DNA of 64,000 bases from Theropithecus gelada (taxonomy: Eukaryota; Chordata; Mammalia; Primates; Cercopithecidae), in NCBI RefSeq assembly GCF_003255815.1, contig NC_037670.1:64477376-64541375 (forward strand), in the 5' to 3' direction. The notes beneath the pieces were generated by a model, which had not been told where the DNA came from, did not search any database, and worked only from the letters and a program-made list of their open reading frames with translations. Positions 34,551 to 46,380 of this stretch are shown here, piece by piece; position 1 is the stretch's first letter, and each line of letters begins with the position of its first letter. A program made the translations under genes and the position numbers.

Positions 34551-36285
34551 TCTGTCCAGTATGGGGTAGCAGTTTGCTCTGTGACCTCAAGTCTCTGATG
34601 GCTCTAAGAAGAGTTGATAATTTTTAGCTTTTAAGGTATTTTCCTGTTGTGAAAATGAAAGTGACAGCTTACAAGCTCTTTAAATATTGTACCAAAAACC
34701 ACAACTCAGTACATTTTTCAGTAGTTTTTGTTTCATTTTTTCTCATATTCCATATCTCTGCCCCACAGGAAAAGCTATACATTTTAAATGAATCTCTCCA
34801 TCCTGCACATTGTCCACCATTCTCTTACTCACCGAGTCAATGGCTTCTAATGTACACCATGAAACAATTTCTCAAGTTTATCACTGGCAGCACTAATTTA
34901 ACATTCTGCACTTTTAATTCTATTGTATGTGATAAATATAAGAGAAAACAGAATTTAAGATCTACTGGGTACTTAATTTCCTTTACATCAGTTTCTATTA
35001 CATCCATATTCTCCTATCTTTCAAATTCAGCTAGTACATTTGTCATGAGAGTTTCCACATTTGTGTCATAAAATTTTAACTTTTAAGTCTTCAAAGTATC
35101 AACTTTTAAAAAAGCATTCCCTTATATTTAAATAATAAGAATATCCATGTATAATTTTTAGGTACAGTCTTTCCACAGTGCTCCAATCAGTTTTTGTACC
35201 GTAATTATTCCGATGTATTATTGTTTATTCATTCTTCTAAAGAGAGCAAGATTGCCAGAAAAAAATACAAAACATGCACTTAAATTTGTAATTCAGATAA
35301 ACAATGAATAAATGTTAAACGTAAGTATGTACCATAAAATGTTTATATGTGTTATGTAAAAAAAAAAAAAAAAAAAAATGTCTACTGGAAACTCAAGCTT
35401 CAAGTGTTTACTGGATAGGGGAATATTTGTAAAGGTTAATGTATATATTATCTGTGGCTTCAAATATACCATCCATGTGCTGTATTATCCTTGTGCTTTA
35501 TTATCAAAATTGACACTAAAATGCGAGTTGTTTTCAATAGCCCATAAAACAATGGAACAGCTGGATAAAATGCAGAAAAATCTATTTAAAGACTAGGAAT
35601 TAAAGATTCAAATCCCAAAAAGAAGAAAAACTCACTGAGAGGAGACATGTATTTTGTTTGTTTTTCCTTGAAGTATTAGCCACACATATAAAATAAGGAA
35701 GAAGAAGTAATGATACTGTGGAGAAAGTGACTGCTAAAAGGCAGAGGAGCTAAGAAAAGCTGTTATTAGTCTTTGGAAGACATAAAAATTGAGATTCAGG
35801 GCTACCAGAGCAGGTAGGACTTGAGAGGCCAATACCCCAGGAGGAAGAAAGTAAGAAAAACTCTGTAACTCTAGGTGTCTCATGCTTAAGGTGTTCATTA
35901 ATGTATGAGCAATGCAGGTCTATAATTGAAGAGGGAAATCAAGACAGAACTCTAAGAATCTAAAAAGTAAGTAAACCTACCAAGTTTATAACAAACCTGA
36001 AATAACCAACTGGGATAACAGAAACTGTCATTAAGCAGACATTCAGGTGTCAGGACTCTGGCAAACAAACATGGCTCTCAATCAGGGCCATTGAACAGTG
36101 AAGCCTCCGGAAATGTACAAATAGACAAGCCCTTTTAAAAATTTATTTAAATGATTTTAGATGAGTTTGCTGAGATAATTTCATATGTTATAATTCCATA
36201 TCGAAGCTAAAGAGAATTCTCTTTGAAGGAAAACAGAATCATCCAGAGACTCTAAATGTTTTCATTCAATCAAACTTTATCAGTT
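34551..36285. other. ABCA13: ABCA13 intron, mostly single copy
   Basis: No exon was found. It contains a pure A run of about 20 at 35358-35378. A 140-codon plus-strand ORF at 34649-35071 has no recognisable domain and is low-complexity, Ser/Thr/Phe-rich. Confidence 0.45.
35358..35378 (+). repeat. Poly-A homopolymer
   Basis: An uninterrupted A run of about 20 follows 'tgtgttatgtaaa'. No retroelement body is recognised immediately upstream. Confidence 0.85.
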
Positions 36286-36685
36286 GTTATGGGTTGAATT
36301 GTGTCCCATCCAAAATAATAGTAATAATAATAATAATGTTGGAGCCCTAACTCCCTGTCCCTTGGAATATGACCTTATTTGGAGATAAAATGTCAAAGAA
36401 AAAATCAAATTTAAATGAGGCTACTATGATGGGCTCTAATCTGGTATGACTGATGTCCTTAAAAAAGGGAAAATGTGGACACAGATACATACAGAGGGAA
36501 GACTATGTAAACAAACAGAGAGAAGATGGCCATGTATAAGCCAAGGAGACAGGCCTGTATCAGAGCCCTCCCCGACAGCAGTCAGAAGGAACTAATACTG
36601 GCAACAGTTTGATCTCAGAGTTCAAGCCTCTAGAACCATGAGATAATAAGTTTTCCTGGTTTAAGCCACTAAGTTTGTGTTTTGT
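36286..36685 (+). repeat. MaLR (MLT1-like) LTR
   Basis: It starts 'gttatgggttgaattgtgtc' and continues with 'gaatatgaccttatttggag', 'ctaatctggtatgactgatg', 'cagagggaagac', 'tctagaaccatgagataata' and 'taagccactaagtttgtgtt'. This is the order of an old MaLR-type LTR. A (TAA)n run has grown at 36326-36342. Its 3' end is cut by the AluJ that follows. Confidence 0.65.
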
Positions 36686-36699
36686 TGTCATTCATGTTG

Positions 36700-37025
36700 T
36701 TGTTGCTTTGAGATGGAGTTTCACTCTGTAGCTGAGGCTGGAGTGCAGTGGCGTAATCATAGCTTACTGCAGCCTCTAAATTCTGGGCTCCAGCAATCCT
36801 CCCACCTCAGCCTCCCAAGTAGCTCAGACTACGTACATGCACCTTACCATCAGACCTGGCTGATTAAATGTTTTTGTTGTTGTTGTTTTGTTTTGTTTCT
36901 GTTTTGTAGAGATGGAGTCTCGCTATGTTGTCCAGGCTGTTCTCAAACTCCTAGCCTCAAATGATCCTCCCACCTTAACCTCCCAGTGCACTGGGATTAC
37001 AAGCATGAGCCACTGCACCCGGCCA
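36700..37025 (-). repeat. AluJ-like element
   Basis: Dimeric Alu in minus orientation: 'gagatggagtttcactctgt', 'ggctggagtgcagtggcgta', then a T/G-rich linker, 'gagatggagtctcgctatgt', and 'ccactgcacccggcc' at the end. Heavy divergence and the motif 'gctatgttgtccaggctg' point to AluJ. It lies at the 3' edge of the MaLR LTR. Confidence 0.9.
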
Positions 37026-37039
37026 GAGGTATATTTTTA

Positions 37040-37991
37040 CAGTAGTCCTAGCAAATAAATACACCAGGAATACCACTAAAAAAATAAATAAATAAAAATA
37101 AATAAAAACTAATGTAAAAAACAAATAAAATGAAAATAAATCCACAAGTGATATAGATATTGGAGTTATCAGACATAGACTTTAACATAGTTTAATTAAT
37201 AAATGATCAAAAAAGAGGAAAAAAAGGTGAATTTTACCAGAAAACTGAAATCAATTTAAAAAATCGAATAAAAATTTTAGAACTGGAAAGTTATAATAAG
37301 CAAAATTAAGACAGTAATAGAGTACTTTAAACATAGTAATGAATAGTAATATTAATGTAATTTGATACAAAATATCCAAATCAGTAATACTAACAACATC
37401 ACTTAAGATAGATATTAAAAATAAAATTTTAGTATATTATGCACCAAATTTCTGCATAGAAATGGAATAATTTAGATGGAATAGAAAAATTCCTTAAAAC
37501 ACAATCTACCAAGAAAAGGAGGAAATAGAAAACCTAAAAATTTCTACATGTAAAAAGAAATTGAATCATTAATTAAAATTGTTTTGATAAATTTAGACCC
37601 AAAGGCATTCATTAGGGCATTCTTTGAAATATCTATGTAAAAATTACATGGATCATACACTATTCTGGAAAACAGACTGGAAACAATTTTCAAGTTACTT
37701 ACTGAGCCCATTATTCCTTGACAATTAAACCTGGCAAATGTGTTACAGTAAGTGAAATTCACAAGATAATTTCATATAAAAATCATCACAAAATTTTAGC
37801 AACTATTACCCAATTAAATCAAGTGATACATAAAAGGGGTATGAAATTTTGACCAAGTCAACTTTATCCATGAATTCAATATTTTTAAAATAAAATTTAA
37901 AAATTATTTAATGTAATATAGTATACTAAGAGTATAAAGAAAAGGTGAGAAAAAATAGTCAGTAAAATGTTAAAATTATTGCTTATAAAAA
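37040..37991 (+). repeat. Old L1 remnant
   Basis: AT-rich, with L1 ORF1-like 'gttatcagacatagacttta' and ORF2-like 'atggaataatttagatgg' and 'atagaaaaattccttaaaac'. No ORF survives. It probably continues after the Alu pieces at 38131-38740. Confidence 0.6.
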
Positions 37992-38130
37992 CAGCTGGGC
38001 ATGTAGTCCCACCTGCCAGAAGGCTGAAGAAGAAAGATTACTTGAGCCCAGATGTTTGAGGCTGTGGTGAGCTATGATCATGCTACTGTACTCCAGCCTG
38101 GGTGACAGAGCAAGACCCTGTCTCTAAATA
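37992..38130 (+). repeat. Alu monomer fragment (AluJ/FLAM-like)
   Basis: A single right-arm-like unit: 'agctgggcatgtagtcccac', 'cttgagcccagatgtttgag', 'gctgtggtgagctatgatca' and 'cagcctgggtgacagagcaa'. About 140 bp, so it is a monomer or truncated copy. Confidence 0.85.
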
Positions 38131-38282
38131 TATTCTTTATAAAAATAAACAAAAGTCAAAAATTGAAAAAAAAAAAACTTTACAAGCTAGAAAGGAAAAT
38201 ATACAAGAACTTTCCTAATCTGATTTTAAAATGTATGCCAAGACAATAGAAGCTATATATTTATGTTTAATAAAATATTTAT

Positions 38283-38585
38283 TTATTTTATTTTATTTTA
38301 GACAAAGTTTCACTCCATCACCCAGGCTGGAATGCAGTGGCATGATCTTGGCTCACTGCAACCTCTGCCTCCAGGATTCAAATGATTCTCATGCCTCAGC
38401 CTCTCAAGTAGCTGGGATTACATGCGTGTGCCACCAGGTCCAGCTAATTTTTTGGTATTTTTAGTAGAGATGGGGTTTTGCCACGTTGGGCAGGCTGGTA
38501 TTGAACTCCTAACCTTAAGTGATCGACCCACCTCGGCCTCCCACAGTGCTGGGACTACAGACATGAGCCACTACACCCAACCTAT
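38283..38585 (-). repeat. Alu element (AluS-like), minus orientation
   Basis: Starts after a TTTTA-rich tail: 'agacaaagtttcactccatc', 'acccaggctggaatgcagtg', and ends 'ccactacacccaacc'. Full dimer, diverged. The plus-strand ORFs at 38231-38715 are Alu-derived. Confidence 0.92.
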
Positions 38586-40252
38586 GTTAATCATAAAATA
38601 TTTAAAGTTTTCCCCTTCATATCAAAAACAAAAGGTCCCCATTACCACCTCTTCTATTCAACATTATAACGCCAGTGCTGGTCAGTCCAATAAGGCAAGA
38701 AAAAGAGAGTTATAAAGATTGAAAGAAAATAATAATGTTGTATATATTCAGGAATGAGATCCTTATCTGTGTAGTATATACAAAAGAATCTATACCTAGA
38801 CAAATCATAATCAAACTGTCAAAGACTTCAGACAAAGGGAAAATCATGATGGCAATGAGAGAAGTGACTCATAATGTACAAAGAATCTCCAGGAAGGTTA
38901 ATAGTTGCTTTCTTAACAGACATCATAGAGGCCAGAACACAATAGGATGACATGCACAAAGTGTTGAGAGGTTAAAAGGAAAAAAAAAAAAGCTAGCCTA
39001 GAATTCTACACTAAAGAAGAAATGACTATCTTTCAGAATTTAATGAGAGATTAAGATATTTACAGCTCACCAAAACCGAGAGAGTTTGTTGACAGTATAA
39101 CTGCCTCAAAATTACTAAATGAAGTCTTTAAGCTGAAATGAAAAGTACTAACAGTAACATGAATCCATATAACGAAATAAAATAAAAAGCACTGGTTAAG
39201 ATTACCATATAAAGATATATAAACGACAAGATAAATGTAATCAACCCTGATGAGCACACAATCTCTAAAAATGTAATTTGTAATAATAATAGCATAAATG
39301 GGAGAGGAGCTATATAGAAATGCAATTTTATAAACTATTGAAATTAAATTGGTATTAATCTAAATTAGAGAATTTTAACTCAAGATGTTAGTTACAATCC
39401 CCAGAAAAATCGCTAAGAAAATAACTCAAAAATATATATAGCAAAAAACACAATAAGGACTTAAAGTGGTATTTTAGAAAATACTTATTTAGCACAAAAG
39501 ATAGCAGCAATAGAAGAACAGAGGAATGAAAAACATAGAGGAAATATAGAAAGCAAATAGTAAAATGGTGGAAACCAATTCTACCATCTCAGTAATTAGA
39601 TTATTTAGCTCATTTACATTTAATGTAATTACCACATAATTATCAATTAATTCAACCATTTAACCAATTCACAGATTGGCAGAATGGACTTTTTTTTTAA
39701 TTATCCAACTATATGCTGTTTATAAAATATACACTTTAGAATCAAAGTCACAAATAGTTTGAAAATAAAAGGATGCAAAAAGATATACAATGAAACCAGT
39801 ATCCAAAAGACAGCTGAGGTGACACTACTAATATATAACAGAATAGACTTGAAGAAGATATTGTTACTAAAAACAAAGAGAAACATCTTATAACAATAAA
39901 AGGGTCAATTCCTTGGGAAGACAAACTAATCATATAAACATATGAAATTAAGAACAGAGCCTCACAACACACAAAGCAAATGCTGACAGCATTATAGGGA
40001 GAAATAGACAATTCAACAATAATAACAAGTTCAATACACCATATTCAATATTTAATAGACTATGCTAGAAGATTAACAAAAATATAGGAGATTGGAACAA
40101 TACAACAAGATAACTAGACCCAGCTGACTATAGAGACTTAGAACTCACCACCCAAAAACAGCAGAATAAACATTCTTCTCAAATGTATATAGAAGCAATT
40201 CTCCAGAATAGAACAAGTGTTTGGCTATTAAACAAATGAACAAAAAAGCCTT
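38586..40252 (+). repeat. Old L1 remnants, two copies in tandem
   Basis: 38620-38740 is reverse-transcriptase text of one copy ('taccacctcttctattcaac'). Soon after, 38790-39060 is ORF1 C-terminal text of another ('gaatctccaggaaggttaat', 'ctagcctagaattctacact'). ORF2 text follows ('gactatagagacttagaact', 'acccaaaaacagcagaataa'). The order shows a second L1 starting inside or beside the first. No intact ORF. Confidence 0.75.
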
Positions 40253-40558
40253 ATTAGCTGGGTACAGTGGCGCAAACCTGTAATTCTAGCACTTTGGGAG
40301 ACCAAGGTGGGTGGACCATTTTAGGTCAGGAGTTCAAGACCAGCCTGCCCAACATGGTGAAAAACACTCTCTACCAAAAATGCAAAAATTAGCCAGGCAT
40401 GGTGGCAGATGCCTGTAATCCCAGCTACTTGGAAGGCTGAGGCAGGAGAATCACTAGAACACAAGAGGTGGAGGTTGCAGTGAGCCGAGATCATGCCACT
40501 GCACTCCAGCATAAGTGAAACAGCAACACTCTGTCAGAAAAAAAAAAAAAAAAAACCT
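40253..40558 (+). repeat. Alu element (AluS-like)
   Basis: Plus-strand dimer starting 'agctgggtacagtggcgcaa' and ending with an 18-base A tail after 'cactctgtcag'. It contains 'gttcaagaccagcctgccca' and 'ggtggaggttgcagtgagcc'. It interrupts the old L1 ORF2. Confidence 0.93.
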
Positions 40559-42072
40559 CAATAAATGAAAAGAACTGGAATCATACAAAGTATGTTCTTT
40601 GACTACAATGGGCTAAAATTAAAAATCAATACAGAAGCAATCTTTAGGAAATTCCAAATGTGTAGAAATTAAACAACATACACCTTCATAACCAATGGGT
40701 CAAAGAAGAAATCAAAAGGAAAATTAGAAAATACTTTGAGATGAATGAAAACAAAAACACAACACACCAAAACATGGTATTCAGCTGAAAAGGTGCATAA
40801 AGAGAAAGATATAGTTGTAATAGCTGTATTATTCCTTAAAAGGGTAGATGTCAGAACAATAACCTAGCCATTTACATTAAGAAATTACAAAAACTAAAGC
40901 AAACTAAACCTAAAGAAAACAGAATGAAAAAAATAATAATGATATGAGCAGAAATAAATAAAACAGGGAAGAAAAAATAATAAAGAAAATAATCAGAATC
41001 AAAACTTGATTCTTTAAGGTCAATGAAATCTACAAACTCAGCTATACTGACCAACAAAAGGGAATAAGAATATTAAAATTACTAAAATAAGAAATAAAAC
41101 ATTTCTACCAATCTTAAAGAAATGGAAAATTTTTTAATAGTCTAAATGTTCATATGCCAAACTCCTAAGAAATTTAGATAACATGGACAAATTCCTAGAA
41201 AGACAGAAAATACTGAAAGTGACCAAATGAGAAAAAGAAAATCTAAACAGATCCACAAGTAAAGATACTGAATTAGTAATAATAATAATAAAAACAATAG
41301 AAACAATGCCAAAAAACCTTTTCATAAATAAAAGCCCAGTACCAAACGGTTTCACTGGTGAGTTCTACCAAATATTTAAAGATGAATTAACACTAATGCT
41401 TCTAGACTGTTTCAAAAAGTAGGAGAAAAAAACATTCCCAAGCTAATTACATAAAGTCAGTCTCATCCAGATACCATAACTAAAGACATGACAGAAAGCT
41501 ATATAACAGTATTTCTTACAAATAGATGTTTAAAAATCCTCAACAAAATACAAGTAAATCAAATCCAGCCCATATAAAGAGAAGTAGGCACTATGCTCAA
41601 GTGTAATTTATTTCAGGAATGCAAAGTTAGTTTAATATATAAAATTAATCATTTGTTGCATCTACCAATCATCTATATCATGTTAATAGAACAAAGTGCA
41701 AAAACCACACATCTCATTAAACTCAGAAAAAGAATTTGACAAAACTCAATACCCTTTTATGAAAAAACAGTAAAAGAATTTGAGATAAAAGGAAATTATT
41801 GTATGAACCTATTTATATGGAATTTCCAGGATACTCAAATCCATAGAGATAGAAAGTAGATTAATGATTGACAATGGGGGGAAGCAATGGGGAATGACTG
41901 CTAATTGGTATAGGGTTTCTTTACAAAGTAATGAAAATGTTCTAGAGTTAGTAGAAATCATTGTATGGCTTTATGAATATGGTAAAAAATCACTGAATTG
42001 TTACATTTAAAAAACTGTAAGTTTGATGGTATGGGAATTATATCTCAGTTAACCAAAACACTACCAGTATTT
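40559..42072 (+). repeat. Old L1 remnant, ORF2 to 3' end
   Basis: Continues the interrupted copy: 'cataaccaatgggtcaaaga', reverse-transcriptase text at 41000-41760 ('ttcactggtgagttctacca', 'aaaaagaatttgacaaaact'), then a 3' UTR with 'gattgacaatggggggaagc', 'tagaaatcattgtatggctt' and 'gggaattatatctcagttaa'. The 3' end is reached earlier than usual, so most of the C-terminal ORF2 region has been deleted. Confidence 0.8.
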
Positions 42073-42485
42073 ACAAAAGCGAAACACGCACATGCTCTAT
42101 GGAGGCAATTTCATTCATATGTGTATCAGGAATTGCTCATAACAAATATCTGTCATTATTAATAACAATAAAACTATTGCAACATGTGATAATATGGATG
42201 CATTTTACAAATATGATTTTACAGAAAAAAATCACTCATGTAAAAATATAAACTGTATGATCCCATTTATATAAAATTCACAAACAAGTAAAACTAACCT
42301 ATGGTAATAAAAGCCAGAACAGTGTTTATCTTTGGTTTAGATAGGGTCATGAAGGGAGTTTCTTGGGGGTCTGCCAAAGGTCTCTCTCCTGATGATAGTT
42401 ACACATATGCTAATATTATAAAAGTTCATCAACCCATATATTTATGATTTATGAGTATTATATATCTCAATGCTTAACTTGATAT
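42073..42485 (+). repeat. Another old L1 3' end
   Basis: The 3' L1 words recur: 'atgtgataatatggatgcat', 'actgtatgatcccatttata', 'aaagccagaacagtgtttat' and 'ccatatatttatgatttatg'. It is 5'-truncated and diverged. Confidence 0.65.
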
Positions 42486-44402
42486 TTTTAAAACTGTTGG
42501 TAATCTCCACACATTAATTAATAAATCACCTAGCACAAATGTTCATGTTTAAAAAGTCTTTATATAAGTTCTGCTAGAATGTGTTTGAATGGTCTTCTAA
42601 CTACTACTGCCCAATCTCAATGAGCTCTTTAACAATTTAAAGACATATAATATATATTTTAAATGTTCTAAAACATATAAAGATATGGAATGCATATTCA
42701 AATATTCTTTGCATTGTCCAATTACCCCAGCACCCTTCCAGCCTCTGTGCTGCCCAAGGCCCGTACTTGTTTTTTCTACTCAGTATCTTTCAACTTCAAA
42801 ACAGGAAACACAGCACTCTGAGAACACAGGGATTCAACAATGGAAAAGGTCTTTCTGCCTTCAAAGCAAGCCATCATCCAGTTCAATGATAGCTGCCTAA
42901 TTTTTAATCACTTAGGTTAATTTTTAAACTAAGGGCATGACTTCATAATGAAAACAAATGAAGAACCTTTTCTTCCACTTTCAGAGCAGGGTATCTTCTG
43001 CGTGCTGTACAATTAAAACGGTTGCATTTGCTTTGCAGTTAGTGGAAATCACCTCGCTCAACTTTTGCACACAGCATATCTATTAAGGCTTTAGATTTTA
43101 TTGAGCAGTGATGTCTATCACTATAAGTAGTTTGGTAGAATGTTTGCAGAGAGGATCCAGAGTGTGCTAAACCACAGTAGAGGTCAGTACTCAAATAGCA
43201 TTTTAAAGACATGTTAAGTCAAACTGTACTGTGATTTCCCATGCTCTATTTTATTAGCTGAAATACCTGCTGCTCTGTGAATAGCTAAATTTCTTTATGT
43301 GAATTTTTGGGGAAAATAAGGATCTACGAAGACTAACCTCACAACTAAGTTTAAGTGAACAGGACCCATTTTCCATGGTGTCTTCTTATAATCCAGATGG
43401 AAAGCACTGAGTGGGTACAGCCTAATAAAGATTTGCATACAAAAGGAGGTCATATGCTAATAAAGCTTTTCAGCAAGGCAAGAGTTTATTATCTAAACCA
43501 GAGCTCATTCTGACTGACCTAAAAGAAATGAGCTCATCTATATAAATCTTCTAATCTATCTCTGTGAGATGCTAACCAACACCTCCTTAATCAAAATCAC
43601 TGTCAATCATATTGATATTATTAGAAAACTCTCACATCCATTTTACAGTTTCCATGCACTTGCATTTCAGTTATCTCAACCTAGAAGTGAAAGTCATAAC
43701 TGTATGCTTTACACTTCAGCACCACTTAGAAAGGCAAGACATTTTTTAGTCCTGGGTCGGACACAAAAGTGAGCTTCAAGTGGCTTTTATCATGATGCAT
43801 GCTCACTAGCTGTTTCTCCCCCTTTATTTAATGACATAACAGGTCAAGAAATTTTGGAAATTAAACAAAATGTTTGGAACACTCTGAGGAGTCTTTGCCA
43901 GATCAAGAACCTTCTCACTGCAGGCATTTAATTTCCTTTATATTATCAGCAGTCTGTAAACTGTGAAAGTAGGTCAATGAGAGTCAAGAAAGAACAGCTC
44001 AATGGTCATGATTTGATTTGCATTCCAGATAGTATTTTAAATTCATTTGCTTCCAAACTGCTGGATTTTCTACTGCCACTGTCCATACTTTATTGCAAGG
44101 TTAACCCCCAATTTACCACCTGCCCTTTCATCAAGTGACTGGATCCTGAATATCTGAATTGTTTCTGTGTGTTAACAGGAACGTCACAGGCTCCTGTCTG
44201 CTGGTCTTGTTGGATCTTGAACATGGGCCATGTGTTTGTTAGGAGAAGGCCCTGAGCCTGTGACCAAAACCAAAGACACTGAATCCAAAGACAGCTTCAG
44301 GGAGCACACACTCCATGACAGCTTGACATTGTTTTAGAAAGATTACGATGCTCTCATGCTCATTTGTTTCTCATATGTGGATCAGGAATATATTTTTACC
44401 TT
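42486..44402. other. ABCA13: ABCA13 intron, single copy
   Basis: No repeat family is recognised. I looked here for the Walker A exon (a minus-strand Gly-x-x-Gly-x-Gly-Lys-Thr block) and did not find one. Some stretches, such as 43330-43540, are less AT-rich, but their function is unknown. Confidence 0.45.
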
Positions 44403-44484
44403 CTTCTGTTTTGTTTTGCTTTGTTTTGTTTGAGATGGAGTCTGGGTACTGGGATTACAGGCATGAGCCACCATGCCCAGCCTT
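44403..44484 (-). repeat. Internally deleted Alu fragment
   Basis: A tail of TTTTG repeats and 'gagatggagtctggg' is fused directly to 'tactgggattacaggcatga' and 'gccaccatgcccagcc'. The two Alu ends are joined with about 200 bp missing, leaving an 80-bp relic in minus orientation. Confidence 0.88.
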
Positions 44485-46215
44485 ACCTTCTTCTTTGAAA
44501 GGTAGAATAAGTTTATTACACCGGTTTAAAGATACACACACACACACACACACCTATTTAACCATCTAATACAAGTTGTTCCCTCACATATTTCAGATTG
44601 GTATTTAAACATTAGTACAATTGCAACATAAGACAATACAATCATTCATTTAGGGACTTCAGTAATGATTTTTATTCATTTTCTTCCTTTGTACTTGGCT
44701 AGGGGAGACGTCACAAATGTGATTAAGTTACATCTTTTCAAAACAGAAAAATTAACACACAATTATATTTTCATACTCCTGAGATTTTGTTTTTGTTCTT
44801 GCCCATGAAGAAAACGTTATAAACTTCTGGCAAAAAAAAAAAAAAGGAAAGCTCATTAAACTACACACATGCTCTGTTCATAGCAGCTGCCAATCTTCCC
44901 ACTTAATAATTTATTGGAGGAAGAGAGTAATATATCAAAGACATGTTTTTAAAGAACAAACGGTGGCTTATGTTTATTACCTGTTCCGCAGTCACTCAGA
45001 CTTTTCATTTAATGTTTCTTTCATTTGATGTCTTAATTTACGACACACACAGGTTCAGTTTTAAAAACTATTCAGAAAACCACACAGTTCCAGTTTTCTT
45101 AGAACGCCTTTGCCAAATCTAATTCTTCCACAAAGTTAGTGTTAGAGATCAAGTAAGTCATTGTTAAGTTTTACAGAATCTGGATTGTAAATATGAGAGC
45201 CATTAATTCACATAATAATTATCTGTAATATAGCTTACACATATTTGTATTATTTTCCAAATATATGTAGATTCAAAAATTTTAAATGCATTATTAATTC
45301 CATAATAGGTGATGTCAGAAAACGTTTTTAAACTTTAGTATTTCAAATTTTTCTAATGTATTTTCTAATCTATTTAACTTTTTAATTAATAAGAAATTTT
45401 TATAAAACGAAATACCACAACTTTGCTATTTACAAGAGATTGAAAGATTGAGAATGTTAGTATAACTATTCTCCACCTGATTGATATTTTTAGATGTTTA
45501 AGCAAGGGAAGGTAAACTTACTAAGATTTTTATTTTCCTAAAGTGATATTTTAAAAAATTCCTATGTGAGCACAGGTTACTTTACTATATTATGTGTCAA
45601 AATATACTAAGAATCGTTATAACTTAAAACAAGTTGAAAGTACAGCTATCAGAAAAAAGAGCTTCTTTTTTTTGTTAATAAACTGTTGATAACCAGTAGC
45701 CATAAGATGATAATGCCTCAATTTTATACCATTCTTTTAACCTGTCAGTGTCTTTCGGATATTCTAATGTATTTTACCTCAAGAAAAAAGACATGGAAAA
45801 ATTGAGATTATTATTTTACAAATTTAAAGGAGACAGAATTCAGGACCATATACGACAGTTACATTGGACTAAATCAATGTGCTAGTATAGATTTGAGAGA
45901 TGTGTTGCACCCAGAACCTCTGGCTGTGGGTCCAAGTCTCACTTCTAGTTTCATGCCATGATGCTTTTCCAAAAGATAAAAGCTAGAGGGAAAAAGACGA
46001 AAGGAGATCTATTTAAAAAGAAAGAGAGGAGATGACATGTGGAATTACGGATATACTAAATAACTTTGCTATTGTTTACACTGAGGAGTTAATATAGTCC
46101 CTGTAAAGAAGTAGGAAACCAAGCATTATATAGAGTTATATTTGTAGAGTAAACCAGAGAAGCTAAACACAGGCTACAAATCCTCCAAATTATAGGAAGA
46201 AAGATGAAACCATGC

Positions 46216-46252
<37 letters not shown>

Positions 46253-46380
46253 ACATACACACAGCAGTAAACAAAAACAACAAAAGCTAGACCATACACG
46301 GGTATAATTAAACTTGATTGGGGTTGGGGGGATTTGAGGAGTCTTGCTTTCAGTTACAGACTTACGCAGTTTTTCAGGCC
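44485..46380. other. ABCA13: ABCA13 intron with CA repeats
   Basis: Single-copy AT-rich sequence with (CA)n at 44533-44553 and 46218-46262. No exon, RNA gene or long retroelement was recognised. Confidence 0.45.
46218..46262 (+). repeat. (CA)n microsatellite
   Basis: About 15 CA units, then two 'catacaca' variants. The overlapping minus-strand ORFs rich in Cys and Val are translations of this repeat. Probably polymorphic. Confidence 0.92.

Noticed and set aside
34800..34840. Minus-strand donor-like ACTCG|GTGAGTAAG
   Set aside because: Good donor text, but the upstream frames contain stops within about 20 codons in at least one register, and no ABC-transporter similarity is seen.
43330..43540. 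Donor-like minus-strand text (TGTGAG|GTTAGT) with a short open frame upstream
   Set aside because: The upstream translation does not match ABCA sequence, lacks Walker A and hits stops in two frames, so it is not supported as an exon.
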